Assembly (NCBI GenBank): GCA_017084465.1
Contig: CP070896.1
Location: 4,267,501 to 4,331,500, forward strand
Reading direction: 5' to 3'
Length of the DNA stretch: 64,000 nt
Origin: Lacrimispora xylanisolvens
GTDB lineage: Bacteria > Bacillota > Clostridia > Lachnospirales > Lachnospiraceae
Every line of letters starts with the position of its first letter. The first letter of the stretch is position 1. The notes beneath the pieces are model-generated. The model was not told the DNA's origin and made no database searches. It saw only the letters and a program-made list of their open reading frames with translations. A program made the translations under genes and the position numbers. Positions 9,504 through 19,692 of the stretch are shown here, one piece after another.

Positions 9504-10079
9504 ATGATGTCATTTATTGAGAGCCTTGAGAAGAGAAGAACCTATTATAATATCAACCGTGAGCTTCCTGTATCAGAAGAGGAAGTACTGGATATTATCA
9601 GAAAGGTGACAGAAGCAACACCGGATGCGTTCAATATGAAGAGTGCCAGAGTTGTGGTAGCACTTGGAGAGAAGCAGGATCAGCTGTGGGACAGTGCCTA
9701 TGATGCATTTGGCGGGCAGGTGGATAAAAGTAAGACTGATTCCTTTAAGAACGGGTATGGAACCATTCTTTATTTTATCGATGAAGAACTTATAAAGTCA
9801 TATCAGGAACAGTTTTCCCTCTATGCAGATAACTTCCCGGTATGGGCAAATCAGTCCAACGGTATGCTTCAGTCTAATATCTGGACTGCTTTACGGGAAG
9901 TAGGTGTGGGAGCATCTCTTCAGCATTATAATCCGGTTATCAATGAGGCAGTTGCCAGATTGTTTGACATTCCGGCTGGCTGGAAGCTGATCGGGCAGAT
10001 GCCATTTGGTGGCATCGGCGCAGAACCAGATGGAAAAGAGAAAGAAGATATTAATAAGAGAGTTGTTGTAAAGAAGTAA
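9504..10079 (+). CDS. nitroreductase family protein
   Basis: The 191-residue protein fits the small FMN-dependent nitroreductase fold: an N-terminal SLEKRRTYYNINRELPVSE segment (Arg residues that bind FMN phosphate), NMKSARVVVALG, and the C-terminal GWKLIGQMPFGGIGAEP motif close to the flavin. It most resembles the Frm2/HBN1/YdgI-like group. It should reduce nitro- or quinone-like compounds with NAD(P)H; the physiological substrate is unknown. AGGAGG at 9491-9496 supports the first of two adjacent ATG codons. It is a single-gene unit with its own promoter and a shared bidirectional terminator. Confidence 0.85.
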   Translation: MMSFIESLEKRRTYYNINRELPVSEEEVLDIIRKVTEATPDAFNMKSARVVVALGEKQDQLWDSAYDAFGGQVDKSKTDSFKNGYGTILYFIDEELIKSYQEQFSLYADNFPVWANQSNGMLQSNIWTALREVGVGASLQHYNPVINEAVARLFDIPAGWKLIGQMPFGGIGAEPDGKEKEDINKRVVVKK

Positions 10080-10088
10080 TAATAGTTT

Positions 10089-10125
10089 AAAAGCTGTCCG
10101 GCACTTGTTCGCCGGGCAGCTTTTT
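10089..10125. terminator. bidirectional terminator between nitroreductase and LysR genes
   Basis: AAAAGCTGTCCGGC (10089-10102) pairs with GCCGGGCAGCTTTT (10111-10124) with one G-T pair. T-runs lie on both strands, so it can serve both converging genes. Confidence 0.8.
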
Positions 10126-10141
10126 GTATTCTTTGATTCTA

Positions 10142-11050
10142 CTATGTGAAGTCTTTTACTATTTTAATATATTCATTTGCGTGATAATTCAAATACGATC
10201 CCTTCCGGTAAGCAGCTACAAAGTCAACCATGGTATTTGGCGTGCCAAAGGAAAAACAGATCAGTTGATCAAGAAAATTCATATGCTTTAGATGGGTATC
10301 TGTAACAAAAGTAACTCCATAATTTCGGGAAGCCAGCTCTGCTCCTGCCCGGATATTACTGGTAATCAGCATTTTATCAGGCTGGAAGCCAACCTGCTGA
10401 AAGACACGTTCAATTGTCTGACGGGAACGCTGATCGGTCTCCTGAAGAATTAATATTTCATTCTTCAGAAGACTTAAGTCAAACCATTGGTGATTACAAT
10501 CTTTTCTTGTTATTCCCTGATCTGCCAGCGGATGTCTTTTTGACATAACCAGAAGCATTTCTTCATGGCTGATGACTTCATAATCAACCTCAGGACTTTT
10601 CACCGGTTTGTTGAAAAAGGCCAGATCTGTCTCACCGGAAAGAATCATGTTTTCCAGAGTGGTTGAAGCGGACTCCTTAATATTAATAATGACATTTGGA
10701 TACAGACTCTTGAAGATAGGAAGAGTACAGGGGAGCATATAAGTTCCCCGCATAACTGGAAATGCAATATTTAATACCCCAATATTGCTCTTAATAATAT
10801 CTGACAGTTCATTGTCCAATTCTTTTTTCAGCTGGAGGATTTCTCCGGCTTTTTTTACGTATCGTTCCCCAGCATAGGTCAGTATGAAACGGTTTCCGAT
10901 TTTTTTAAACAGCTTTTGCCCAAGGCTGCTTTCCAGACTTTGCAGGAACTTGGTAAGGGTAGGCTGGGAAATATAAAGCGAATTGGCAGCTTTTGTTATA
11001 TTCTGAAACCTGGCAACCGCTAAAACATAACTCAAATCTTTAAAGTCCAT
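10142..11050 (-). CDS. LysR family regulator of the tricarboxylate operon
   Basis: The 302-residue protein has an N-terminal winged helix-turn-helix (FQNITKAANSLYISQPTLTKFLQSLE, residues about 15-40) and a C-terminal effector-binding domain of the PBP2 type. It is transcribed away from the MatC-type carrier gene with 192 bases between the starts, the classic LysR layout for controlling the divergent operon in response to a pathway acid. E. coli has a similar arrangement, with LysR gene ybhD beside ybhH-ybhI-ybhJ. AGGTGAT precedes the ATG. The effector is inferred to be the imported tricarboxylate or an intermediate. Confidence 0.88.
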   Translation of the reverse strand: MDFKDLSYVLAVARFQNITKAANSLYISQPTLTKFLQSLESSLGQKLFKKIGNRFILTYAGERYVKKAGEILQLKKELDNELSDIIKSNIGVLNIAFPVMRGTYMLPCTLPIFKSLYPNVIINIKESASTTLENMILSGETDLAFFNKPVKSPEVDYEVISHEEMLLVMSKRHPLADQGITRKDCNHQWFDLSLLKNEILILQETDQRSRQTIERVFQQVGFQPDKMLITSNIRAGAELASRNYGVTFVTDTHLKHMNFLDQLICFSFGTPNTMVDFVAAYRKGSYLNYHANEYIKIVKDFT

Positions 11051-11140
11051 GGTATCACCTCTTTCTCCATTTTACCTGAAGCGAATCAAAAAAACAATAA
11101 AATTATGGTTAAAAACTATAGTTTATATGAAAAACATGAA

Positions 11141-11206
11141 TTAGACATATAGTTAAGAAAATGTTATATTTACCATATCGATCGAATTATAATTCAGAGA
11201 TGGTAA
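11141..11206. promoter_or_regulatory. promoter and nested palindromes between LysR and the carrier gene
   Basis: TTAGAC (11141-11146) and TATATT (11165-11170) are 18 bases apart. Overlapping the transcription start region, TTACCAT (11170-11176) is mirrored by ATGGTAA (11200-11206), and inside it lies the 12-base palindrome GAATTATAATTC (11184-11195). These are good candidates for LysR binding sites. Confidence 0.5.
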
Positions 11207-11242
11207 CCGTTAGATAAAATTTAATAATGAGGTGGAACAGGC

Positions 11243-12517
11243 ATGAGCTACATAGATATTATATCTATTCTATTTTTATTTGTAGTAGTGGCAATTGGGT
11301 TTGTTAAAAAGTGCAATATTGGTGTTCTGGCAATCGGATCAGCGTTGATTCTTGCCAGATTGGGGGGCTTAAGTGACAGCAAGGTACTTGCCGGTTTTGA
11401 TGCGAAATTGTTTATTACTCTGGTTGGTGTATCATTTTTGTTCAGCGTTGCGCAGGTGAATGGTACGCTGGAACTTGTTGCTAAAAAAGGAATCGGACTT
11501 GCAGGAAAGAGAACCTATCTGGTTCCCGTCATTATCTTCCTTGTATCCGGTATTCTCACAATTATCGGACCTGGAAATATCCCGGTAGGAAACTTAATGA
11601 CAGTGGTTGCTGTAACGGTTGCAGTCAGTATGGGAGAAAATCCATTGTTATTTGCTTTGGCGGCTAAAGTGGCAGCCAATGGTTTTACCCTGTCCCCATT
11701 AACCCCTCCGGGAGTATTGATGGAGAAGCTTGGAACAGAGGCCGGTTTTACCGGATTCGAACTTCCAGTTATGTGGAACTGCATTTTATGGTCAACAATT
11801 CTTATGATAGGATTTTCTGTCTATTATAAGATCTGGAAAATTAAACCTGCAGAAAAAGACAATATTTCATTAAAAGTCAAAGAGCATCTTAATAAACAGC
11901 AGTGGATCACAATCACTGGCGTACTGGTTATGGTAGTCATGGTTGTCGGTCTGAATATTAACGTAGGACTTGCTTCATTTTTTGTTGCAGCTGTATTGGT
12001 AATTTTAGGCGTGACGGACGAAAAGAAAGCGTTGGTAAAGGTACCATGGGGAACCCTTATTTTAATCTGTGGCGTTGGTGTATTAATGAACGTTGTTATT
12101 GAACTGGGCGGACTGGATCTGATGTCAAAAGGCCTGTTAACCATCATGACACCAAAGACAGCAGCTCCAATCATTGGAATCAGTGCTTCTATTTTATCAT
12201 TCTTCAGCTCAACTACAGGTGTGGTAATGCCTTCCATGATCCCCACACTGGGTCCGATTGTACAGACATTAGGAACCGGCAACGCTGGTTTTGCAGAGCT
12301 TGCCAGTGTTGTAATTACTTCTTCTCTATCAGCAGCATTCAGCCCGGCTTCTACCGGAGGCGGACTGATCCTGGCCGCATATATGACAGCGTCAAGTGCT
12401 GAGGACAAAGATCAGGAGCAGAATAAACTGTTCGGCCGTTTGTTTTTGATCGCATTTGTTTGCGTAATCGCTAATGCAATTTTAGCAACAATCGGAATTT
12501 ATGGAATTATTCGATAA
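11243..12517 (+). CDS. SLC13/MatC-type di- or tricarboxylate transporter
   Basis: The 424-residue protein has about 11 membrane segments. Two similar halves carry the re-entrant motifs GPGNIPVGNLMTV (about residue 110) and SFFSSTTGVVMPSMIPTLG (about 320), as in ion transporter superfamily carriers annotated MatC or SLC13. Family members move malonate, succinate, citrate or similar acids, often with Na+. It is the first gene of the operon and is 14 bases before the PrpF-type isomerase, so the substrate is probably the acid handled by the isomerase and hydratase. GAGGTGG precedes the ATG. Confidence 0.82.
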   Translation: MSYIDIISILFLFVVVAIGFVKKCNIGVLAIGSALILARLGGLSDSKVLAGFDAKLFITLVGVSFLFSVAQVNGTLELVAKKGIGLAGKRTYLVPVIIFLVSGILTIIGPGNIPVGNLMTVVAVTVAVSMGENPLLFALAAKVAANGFTLSPLTPPGVLMEKLGTEAGFTGFELPVMWNCILWSTILMIGFSVYYKIWKIKPAEKDNISLKVKEHLNKQQWITITGVLVMVVMVVGLNINVGLASFFVAAVLVILGVTDEKKALVKVPWGTLILICGVGVLMNVVIELGGLDLMSKGLLTIMTPKTAAPIIGISASILSFFSSTTGVVMPSMIPTLGPIVQTLGTGNAGFAELASVVITSSLSAAFSPASTGGGLILAAYMTASSAEDKDQEQNKLFGRLFLIAFVCVIANAILATIGIYGIIR

Positions 12518-12531
12518 TTGGAGGATACATA

Positions 12532-13674
12532 ATGTTAGATAGACAAAGAAGAAGAATTCCCTGTTCCATTATGCGGGGAGGTACCAGTAAAGGTGTGTAC
12601 ATACTGGAGAATTATCTTCCTTCTGAGGAACAGGCAAGGGATGAGATTCTCATGAAAATCATGGGAAGTCCTGATATCAAGCAGATCAACGGTTTGGGCG
12701 GTGCAGCTTCCGTCACAAGTAAGGTTGCAATTATAGGGGTATCCAGCCGTGAGGATGCAGACGTGGATTATACCTTTGCACAGGTATCAGTAGATAAACC
12801 CCTTGTAAGCTATAAAGGAAACTGCGGGAATATTTCATCGGGAGTAGGTCCCTTTGCGGTTGAACAGGGACTTGTAAAAATAACGGAGCCTGTCACTATT
12901 GTGAAAGTATTCAATACCAATACAGGGAAAATTATTGAAGAAGAGGTTCAGGTAGAAGACGGAGCAGTAAAATACGATGGTGATTTTGCCATTGCCGGGG
13001 TTCCGGGAACTGGTGCACCGGTTAAAATGAAGTTTCTTGATCCTGCCGGAAGTGTTTCCGGAAAGCTTCTTCCCACGGGAAATGCGGTGGATCTGCTGGA
13101 AGTTCCTGGCATTGGACAGGTAGAAGTATCCATTGTTGATGCAGCCAATCCACTGGTATTTGTTAAGGCTTCTGATCTGGGACTGACGGGAAAAGAACTT
13201 CCAAAAGATCTGGATGCTGACCAGGAAAAACTGGATCTTTTAGAGACAGTAAGAGGACTTGCAGCTGTTAAAATGGGATTGATTACCGACTATAAGAATT
13301 CGGCATGGGAGATGCCCGGAATCCCTAAAATGACTTTTGTGGCAGAACCGGATGAGTATGTAACCAACTCAGGCAGTACCATAAAAGGGGATAACATTGA
13401 TCTGTTATCCCGCATGATGTCAATGCAAAAGACCCATCCCACTTACGCCATGACTGGTGCTATGTGTACAGCTGCGGTTGCCATTATTCCAGGCAGTGTG
13501 GTAAATCAGGTTTTAAGACCGGGAGCAGATACAAAGTTTATCCGTATCGGCCATGCAGGCGGTATTTTAGAAGCAGGTGTTGATTTCCATGTAGAAGGAA
13601 ATGAAACAATCGTGGAAGATACATTTGGGTTCAGAACCGCAAATCTGATACTGGAAGGATTTACATATTGTTGA
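12532..13674 (+). CDS. PrpF family isomerase (aconitate / methylitaconate isomerase type)
   Basis: The 380-residue protein shows the PrpF family hallmarks: IPCSIMRGGTSKGVY at residues 8-22, GNCGNISSGVGPFA at about 97-110 with the catalytic Cys, and THPTYAMTGAMCTA near 305. The fold is that of diaminopimelate epimerase. Known members isomerise aconitates, 2-methylaconitate, methylitaconate or oxalomesaconate by proton transfer. Sitting between a carrier and an aconitase-type hydratase, it most likely turns trans-aconitate into cis-aconitate; a C5 branched substrate such as itaconate is the main alternative. Confidence 0.88.
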   Translation: MLDRQRRRIPCSIMRGGTSKGVYILENYLPSEEQARDEILMKIMGSPDIKQINGLGGAASVTSKVAIIGVSSREDADVDYTFAQVSVDKPLVSYKGNCGNISSGVGPFAVEQGLVKITEPVTIVKVFNTNTGKIIEEEVQVEDGAVKYDGDFAIAGVPGTGAPVKMKFLDPAGSVSGKLLPTGNAVDLLEVPGIGQVEVSIVDAANPLVFVKASDLGLTGKELPKDLDADQEKLDLLETVRGLAAVKMGLITDYKNSAWEMPGIPKMTFVAEPDEYVTNSGSTIKGDNIDLLSRMMSMQKTHPTYAMTGAMCTAAVAIIPGSVVNQVLRPGADTKFIRIGHAGGILEAGVDFHVEGNETIVEDTFGFRTANLILEGFTYC

Positions 13675-13723
13675 TTGGGAATGATGAAACAACTTAATTG
13701 TTAGAATGCAGGAGGATTTAGAC

Positions 13724-16015
13724 GTGGTAAAACTTTATGACAGCGGCGTGTATCTGATTCATGGTCAGGAAATTGTTTCTGAGGAAGATTACCTTAAATC
13801 AGAAGCTTTGACCGATTCAGAGAAAGAAGAAGCAAAAAAAGGGACAATCTCCTATCATATTTTAAAGAACCATAACACTTCTGAAGATATGTCTCATTTG
13901 AAAATTAAATTTGATGCCATGACCTCCCATGATCTCACATTTGTAGGAGTTATCCAGACCGCCAAAGCATCTGGTATATATAAATTCCCCATTCCTTATG
14001 TACTGACCAACTGCCACAATTCTTTGTGCGCAGTTGGCGGTACCATAAATGAAGATGATCATGTTTTTTGGCTTGTCTGCGGCACAAAAGTATGGGGGCA
14101 TCTATGTACCTCCTCATATTGCAGTCATTCATCAGTATATGAGGGAAATGCATGCAGGCGGCGGTCAGATGATTTTAGGTTCTGATTCCCATACCCGTTA
14201 TGGCGCATTGGGAACCATGGCAATTGGTGAAGGCGGCGGTGAGCTGGTAAAACAGCTTCTTTCTGACACCTATGATCTGGCCTACCCTGATATTATTGCA
14301 GTCCACCTCACTGGAAAGCCAAATCCCGGAGTTGGTCCCCAGGATATTGCCCTGGCAATTATCGGTGCCGTATTTAAAAATGGTTATGTGAAAAATAAAG
14401 TAATGGAATTCGTGGGACCAGGCATTGCCTCTATGAGCACGGACTTCCGTAATGGAATTGATGTAATGACAACGGAAACTACCTGTTTAAGCTCCATATG
14501 GAGTACAGATGAGGATACAAAAAAGTTACTTGGCCGTTCATGGCAGAGAGGCGGATTTCCAGGTGTTAAAACCTGCAGACAGGGCTTATTATGATGGCTG
14601 TGTATCTGTGGATTTAAGCACAGTTAAGCCTATGATCGCACTGCCGTTCCACCCAAGTAATACATATGAAATTGATGAACTGAATGAAAATCTGGGTGAT
14701 ATTTTGCGTCTGGTAGAGAAAGAGGCAGAGAAAGTAAGTAAGGGACGTGCCCCATTTACTCTGACTGATAAAATAATCGATGGGAAACTTAAAGTTCAGC
14801 AGGGAATTATCGCCGGCTGTGCAGGAGGCAATTATACCAATGTCATAGAAGCTGCCAATGCATTAAAAGGAAGAGACTGCGGCTATGGTGAGTTCTCCCT
14901 TTCCGTTTATCCGTCATCACAGCCTGTTTACATGGATCTGGTGAAAAAAGGTGCTGTGACAGATTTAATGGAAGCAGGAGCCGTGTTAAAGACTGCATTC
15001 TGCGGACCGTGCTTTGGTGCCGGAGATACACCTGCCCATAATGGCTTAAGCATCCGCCATACCACAAGAAACTTCCCAAACCGGGAAGGCTCAAAGCCTG
15101 GGAAATGGTCAGATGGCAGCCGTTGCACTGATGGATGCCCGCTCCATTGCAGCCACTGCTGCAAACGGAGGTGTTCTTACTTCTGCAGAAGCCTTTGACT
15201 GCTGGGGAGATATACCGGATTATCAGTTTGACAGCTCTGTATATAAAAAGAGAATATACCAGGGATTTAATCAGGAACAAAAAGAGAAGGAACTGGTATG
15301 CGGCCCCAATATTAAAGACTGGCCGGAAATGAGCGCTTTGACAGAAAACATTCTCTTAAAGGTGTGCTCTAAAATTATGGATGAGGTTACAACTACAGAT
15401 GAGTTAATACCTTCTGGTGAAACCGCTTCTTACCGTTCCAATCCATTAGGGCTTGCTGAATTCACCTTATCCAGAAGAGATCCGGCTTATGTAGAACGAA
15501 GTAAATGTACGGACCGTCTGGAAAAAGCAAGAACTGCAGGAAAATCTCCCGCAGAATTAGAACCAGAGTTAACAAAGATCTATGAATCAATCAAAAAATT
15601 ACCTGGTATGGAAACCATTGAACTATCTGATACAGAAATCGGAAGTATGATTTATGCAATTAAGCCGGGAGATGGTTCTGCCAGAGAACAGGCAGCCAGC
15701 TGTCAGAGAGTGATTGGCGGACTTGCAAATATAACCAGAGAATATGCGACAAAACGCTATCGTTCTAATGTGATAAACTGGGGAATGCTGCCATTTCAGA
15801 TGAAGGAAGAGCCGGAATTTGAAACAGGTGATTATATATTTGTCCCTGGTGTACGTACTGCATTAGAAAGCGGAAATATGTCAGATATCACTGCCTATGT
15901 GATGAAAGAAGATTCAGTCCAGGAAATTCATTTATATATCACGGACATGACTCAGGAAGAACGTGAGATTGTTAAAGCAGGAAGCTTAATTAATTACAAC
16001 AGAAAACGGAAATAA
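13724..16015 (+). CDS. aconitase-family hydratase, YbhJ-like (three frameshifts)
   Basis: Corrected length is 762 residues. Aconitase superfamily motifs are in order: [20 protein letters not shown], then [10 protein letters not shown] with one cluster Cys, then [12 protein letters not shown] with the two paired cluster Cys, and a C-terminal swivel domain. Breaks lie in T6 at 14064-14069, A6 at 14519-14524 and GGG at 15100-15102; each is one base too long, and similarity continues on both sides. I prefer GTG 13724 because AGGAGG (13710-13715) is eight bases upstream, rather than ATG 13706. It resembles the uncharacterised E. coli YbhJ more than AcnA or AcnB. Likely reaction: cis-aconitate to citrate or a related hydration. 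Confidence 0.8.
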
Positions 16016-16028
16016 GAGGAGGAACAAT

Positions 16029-16328
16029 ATGGAAATCGTGCAGCCGGCAATGGCCGGAACACTGGAATCCAGCGACTGCCAGGTTACGGTAGAACCTGGT
16101 AATAATGGCATAGAATTTAATCTGGAGAGTGTGGTTATCAACCAGTATGGAAATCAGATAAAAAGGGTTGTAATGGAAACTCTTAAGAATATGGAAGTCA
16201 GTCAGGTGAAAATCTCCATTGTAGACAAAGGAGCACTGGATTGTACAATAAAAGCGCGTCTGGAAGGGGCACTATTCCGTTCAGTCGGGCAATTTGAAAA
16301 TCTTCCATGGGGAGGTGCTGTTCGATGA
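16029..16328 (+). CDS. citD: citrate lyase gamma subunit, acyl carrier protein
   Basis: The 99-residue protein begins like all CitD proteins (QPAMAGTLESSD). Ser14, the attachment point of the triphosphoribosyl-dephospho-CoA prosthetic group, is present. It carries the acetyl and citryl thioesters between the alpha and beta subunits. A GAGGAGG site precedes the ATG, and the stop overlaps the start of citE. Citramalate lyase has a homologous subunit, so the substrate is set by the whole operon, not by this gene. Confidence 0.93.
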   Translation: MEIVQPAMAGTLESSDCQVTVEPGNNGIEFNLESVVINQYGNQIKRVVMETLKNMEVSQVKISIVDKGALDCTIKARLEGALFRSVGQFENLPWGGAVR

Positions 16329-17227
16329 TGAATCCGGAGAAGAAAAGACTGAGAAGAACCATGATGTTTTTAAACGCCCAGAAGCCGGGTTTAATCAAAG
16401 ATCCCTACATTTATAAACCGGATTCCATTATGCTGGATCTAGAGGATGCAGTGGCTGAAAACCAAAAGGATGCTGCACGTTTTCCCTTTATCATGCACTG
16501 AAAGAAATCGATTATCATCAGTGTGAACGGGTAGTCCGCATCAATGCCCTGGATACCCCTTACTGGAAGGAAGATATCCGTTGTGCGGTAGCAGGTGGAT
16601 GTGATTCCATCCGAATTCCAAAGACGGAGCGTGCTGAGGATGTAAAGCTGGTTGAGGAAACGATTGCTGCGGCAGAAAAAGAATTTAATATTCCGGAAGG
16701 AAGAACCCTTATTATGGCAGCCATTGAATCCGCCAGAGGAGTAATGAAGGTTCTTGAAATCTGTGAATCCTCAGAACGGCTTTTTTGGTATTGCCCTTTC
16801 CGGAGGAGATTACACCAAAGATTTACAGACACGCATTACGGGAACCGGAGTGGAACTCATGGGTGCAAGGCAGCATATGATCATAGCAGCCAGAGCAGCA
16901 GGTGTCCAGTGTTTTGATACTGTTTATACAAATTTAGATGATATGGAAGGCTTCCGAAACGAGGTTGAATCCATTCATTTAATGGGATTTGACGGAAAAT
17001 CAATTATAAATCCAAGACAGATCAGTATTGTACATGAAATATTTACACCAACAAAGAAAGACATTATCTTTGCAGAAAAGGTAGTCAAGGAAATCGATGA
17101 TAAGAAGGCAAAAGGAATCGGTGTATTTACCGTTGACGGAAAGATGATTGATATCGCATTTTATGACGGTGCGATACGTACCATTTATATGGCGAAAGCA
17201 TCTGGTGTATATAAGGGGGATTTGTAA
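16325..17227 (+). CDS. citE: citrate lyase beta subunit (citryl-CoA lyase; two frameshifts)
   Basis: Corrected length is 300 residues, normal for CitE. Family motifs are RRTMMFLNAQKPG, DSIMLDLEDAVAENQK (acidic metal and substrate site), ALSGGDYTKDLQTR and GFDGKSIINPRQI. One break is at four T, 16480-16483 (five expected, restoring AARFSLYHALKEID). The second is at six T, 16781-16786 (five expected, restoring ERLFGIALSGGDY). It cleaves the citryl-ACP to acetyl-ACP and oxaloacetate. It overlaps citD and is followed directly by citF. Confidence 0.88.
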
Positions 17228-17228
17228 A

Positions 17229-18791
17229 ATGATAAATGCAGTTGGAAGAGATATCCCGGAAGAGATCTTGAAAGCCACTGGAAAGGAAGTGTTCCAGGGA
17301 ATTCACTACAGAGACGGATATACTTATAAAAAAGATGGCCCGGTAACCAGATGTGTAAGTGATAATACAAAGAGTAAATTAGTAGACAGCATTCATGATG
17401 CACTGATTAAATGTAACATAAAGGATGGCATGACTCTTGGCTTCCACCATCACTTTCGGGAAGGTGACTATATTGTAAATATGGTTATGGAAGAAGTACA
17501 CCGGCTGGGCATTAAAGATATCACCATTTGTGCCAGTTCCCTTGGCAAGGCTCACGATCCAATCGTTCCATATATTGAAGATGGAACCATAACCAATATT
17601 CAGTCCTCCGGTGTCAGAGGAAAAATCGGACAGGCTATTTCCGCCGGAAAGTTAAAAGGATTGGCCATCATGCGTTCTCATGGAGGCCGGGTTCGTGCCA
17701 TTGAAAGCGGTGAAACCAGAATTGATATAGCATTTATCGGTGCCCCCACCTGTGACGATTACGGCAACTGCCGTGGAATCGGAGGCAAGAGTAACTGCGG
17801 TGTTCTTTCCTATGCTCTTGTAGATGGAGATTATGCTGATCAGGTCGTTGCAATTACCGACTGCCTGGTTCCTTTCCCCAATTTTCCTGCACACATCAGC
17901 ATGACAAAGGTGGATTATGTAGTCGTGGTAGATGCCATCGGAAATCCCGATAAGATTGCCACAGGCGCTGCAAAACCCACCACAGATATGAGAAAGCTGA
18001 TGATGGCGGATTACTGTACCCAGTTTGTTGTTAATACTCCTTATTTTAAAGATGGATTTTCTTATCAGACCGGAGTTGGAGGGGCCTCCATTGCATCTAC
18101 CATTTCACTTGCTAAAATTATGAAGGAACGCAATATCCGTATGCGTTTTGGTGTAGGCGGACTGACTAAACCCATGTGTGATCTGTTAGCAAATGATCAG
18201 GTAGACTGTCTGCTGGATACCCAGGATTTCGATCTTGATGCTGTAGAGTCAGTAAAAGATCTAAAACACTTCCGTATTTCTGCGGGAGAGTATGCAAATC
18301 CCTTTAATAAAGGTGCGGTAGTGAATAAACTGGATTTTGTAATCCTGGCTGCTCTTGAAGTGGATATTAATTTCAACTGTAACGTGGTGGTTGGCTCAGA
18401 CGGAGAGATAACCGGAGCTCAGGGAGGCCATCCGGACACGGCTGCCGGTGCCAAATGTGCAATCGTCATTGTTCCGCTGTTACAGGGAAGAATTCCCGCA
18501 GTCTGCACGGAAGTAACTGCCGTGACCACTCCGGGAGAAAGTATTGATGTAGTAGTGACTGATTATGGAATTGCCATCAATCCAAAACGACAGGACTTAA
18601 TTGACGCCATGAAAGGAGTGGACCTTCCCTTTAAAACAATCGAAGAACTTCGGGACATTGCCTATTCCATGGTTGGAGAGCCGGAGAAAGTGGTATTTGA
18701 TGATAAGGTTGTGGGGATTATCGAAAGCCGGGATGGAACCATATTAGATGTAGTGCGCAAGGTGAAAGAATATACTTTCGCAGATAATTAG
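17229..18791 (+). CDS. citF: citrate lyase alpha subunit (citrate:acetyl-ACP transferase)
   Basis: The 520-residue protein matches CitF over its full length, including GMTLGFHHHFREGDY, SSGVRGKIGQAISAG, ICAPT-like FIGAPTCDDYGN, and EVTAVTTPGESIDVVVTDYGIAINP. It exchanges the acetyl group on CitD for citrate. The ATG at 17229 is one base after the citE stop; an earlier in-frame start would overlap citE. No frame break is seen in this gene. Confidence 0.94.
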   Translation: MINAVGRDIPEEILKATGKEVFQGIHYRDGYTYKKDGPVTRCVSDNTKSKLVDSIHDALIKCNIKDGMTLGFHHHFREGDYIVNMVMEEVHRLGIKDITICASSLGKAHDPIVPYIEDGTITNIQSSGVRGKIGQAISAGKLKGLAIMRSHGGRVRAIESGETRIDIAFIGAPTCDDYGNCRGIGGKSNCGVLSYALVDGDYADQVVAITDCLVPFPNFPAHISMTKVDYVVVVDAIGNPDKIATGAAKPTTDMRKLMMADYCTQFVVNTPYFKDGFSYQTGVGGASIASTISLAKIMKERNIRMRFGVGGLTKPMCDLLANDQVDCLLDTQDFDLDAVESVKDLKHFRISAGEYANPFNKGAVVNKLDFVILAALEVDINFNCNVVVGSDGEITGAQGGHPDTAAGAKCAIVIVPLLQGRIPAVCTEVTAVTTPGESIDVVVTDYGIAINPKRQDLIDAMKGVDLPFKTIEELRDIAYSMVGEPEKVVFDDKVVGIIESRDGTILDVVRKVKEYTFADN

Positions 18792-19681
18792 ATGATAGAT
18801 ACAGATAAAGAAATATGGTACTTATGCCCACTGGATTGGAGACATGGCAGGATCAGCATTGCTGGAGGAAGTTTATACGGCACCAAAGCCCGGGCTTGTG
18901 GATCCCCTCAGTAATGGAGCTCACCGGGACATGAATCTGCTTACCTTTAAAAGAAGTACAGATGCTTTGCTGCCTTATTTTCGTGAATTTGCTGAAACAG
19001 GAATTCAGATGTCAGAAAAACCAGAAGGCTGCTTTTTAAAGATCCGTCAGATTGGTATTGAGGCAGAAAATGCGATGTATGAAGCAACCGGACAGGTCAA
19101 TACCCATAAAGGGGCTGTGTTTACCATGGGTATCTTATGTGCGGCTGCCGGAAGCTGTTTTAAAAAAGTATGGTCAGGTGTCCATAAGCAGTCTGATTAT
19201 GCAGGAACAAAAAATGGTTCGGAACATTTTATTAAATGAACTTGAATCCATACAGTTTAAGAACAGTAAAGATACCCATGGCCAAAAGAATTTATGCACT
19301 TATGGTTCCAGAGGAATCAGGGGAGAGGCGGCAGATGGTTATCCTTCCGTTATAAACCTGGCATTACCGGTTATCAGACAGGGAAAGAAAGAGGGACGCT
19401 ATTGGAATCTGGTGAAAATCCAGACGCTGTTTACCCTGATGAGTCAGGTGGAAGATGGAAATATCCTGTCCAGATGCAGGCGTGAGGGGCTTAAGGAAGT
19501 ACAGAAACTGTCTCGGGAATTTTTGCTTGCAGGCGGTGCCTATTCCCAAGGTGCTATGGAGGAGTTAATAAAACTTGACACCTATTTTATTCATAAAAAC
19601 TATAGCAGCGGCGGGTGCGCCGATTTGCTGGCGGCCTCTGTCTTTTTATCTGAGATTGAGGATGCGTGGGCAGGAAAGTGA
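18792..19681 (+). CDS. citG: triphosphoribosyl-dephospho-CoA synthase (frameshifts)
   Basis: The protein shows CitG/MdcB motifs: ALLEEVYTAPKPGLVDP, NGAHRDMNLLTF, NTHKGAVFTMGILCAAAG and YGSRGIRGEAADGYPSV. It makes the prosthetic group precursor for CitD from ATP and dephospho-CoA. A clear break lies in A6 at 19162-19167 (five expected). The 5' end also seems shifted: ATG 18792 is in another frame from the conserved region, and one extra base near 18809-18815 would join them, giving 295 residues. Alternatively translation starts at ATG 18844. No citX gene was found beside it. Confidence 0.82.
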
Positions 19682-19692
19682 GCAGGTGAATT

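Noticed and set aside
16325..17227. Malyl-CoA or other stand-alone CitE-like lyase
   Set aside because: It is directly flanked by citD and citF with citG and citC downstream, which fits the citrate lyase complex.
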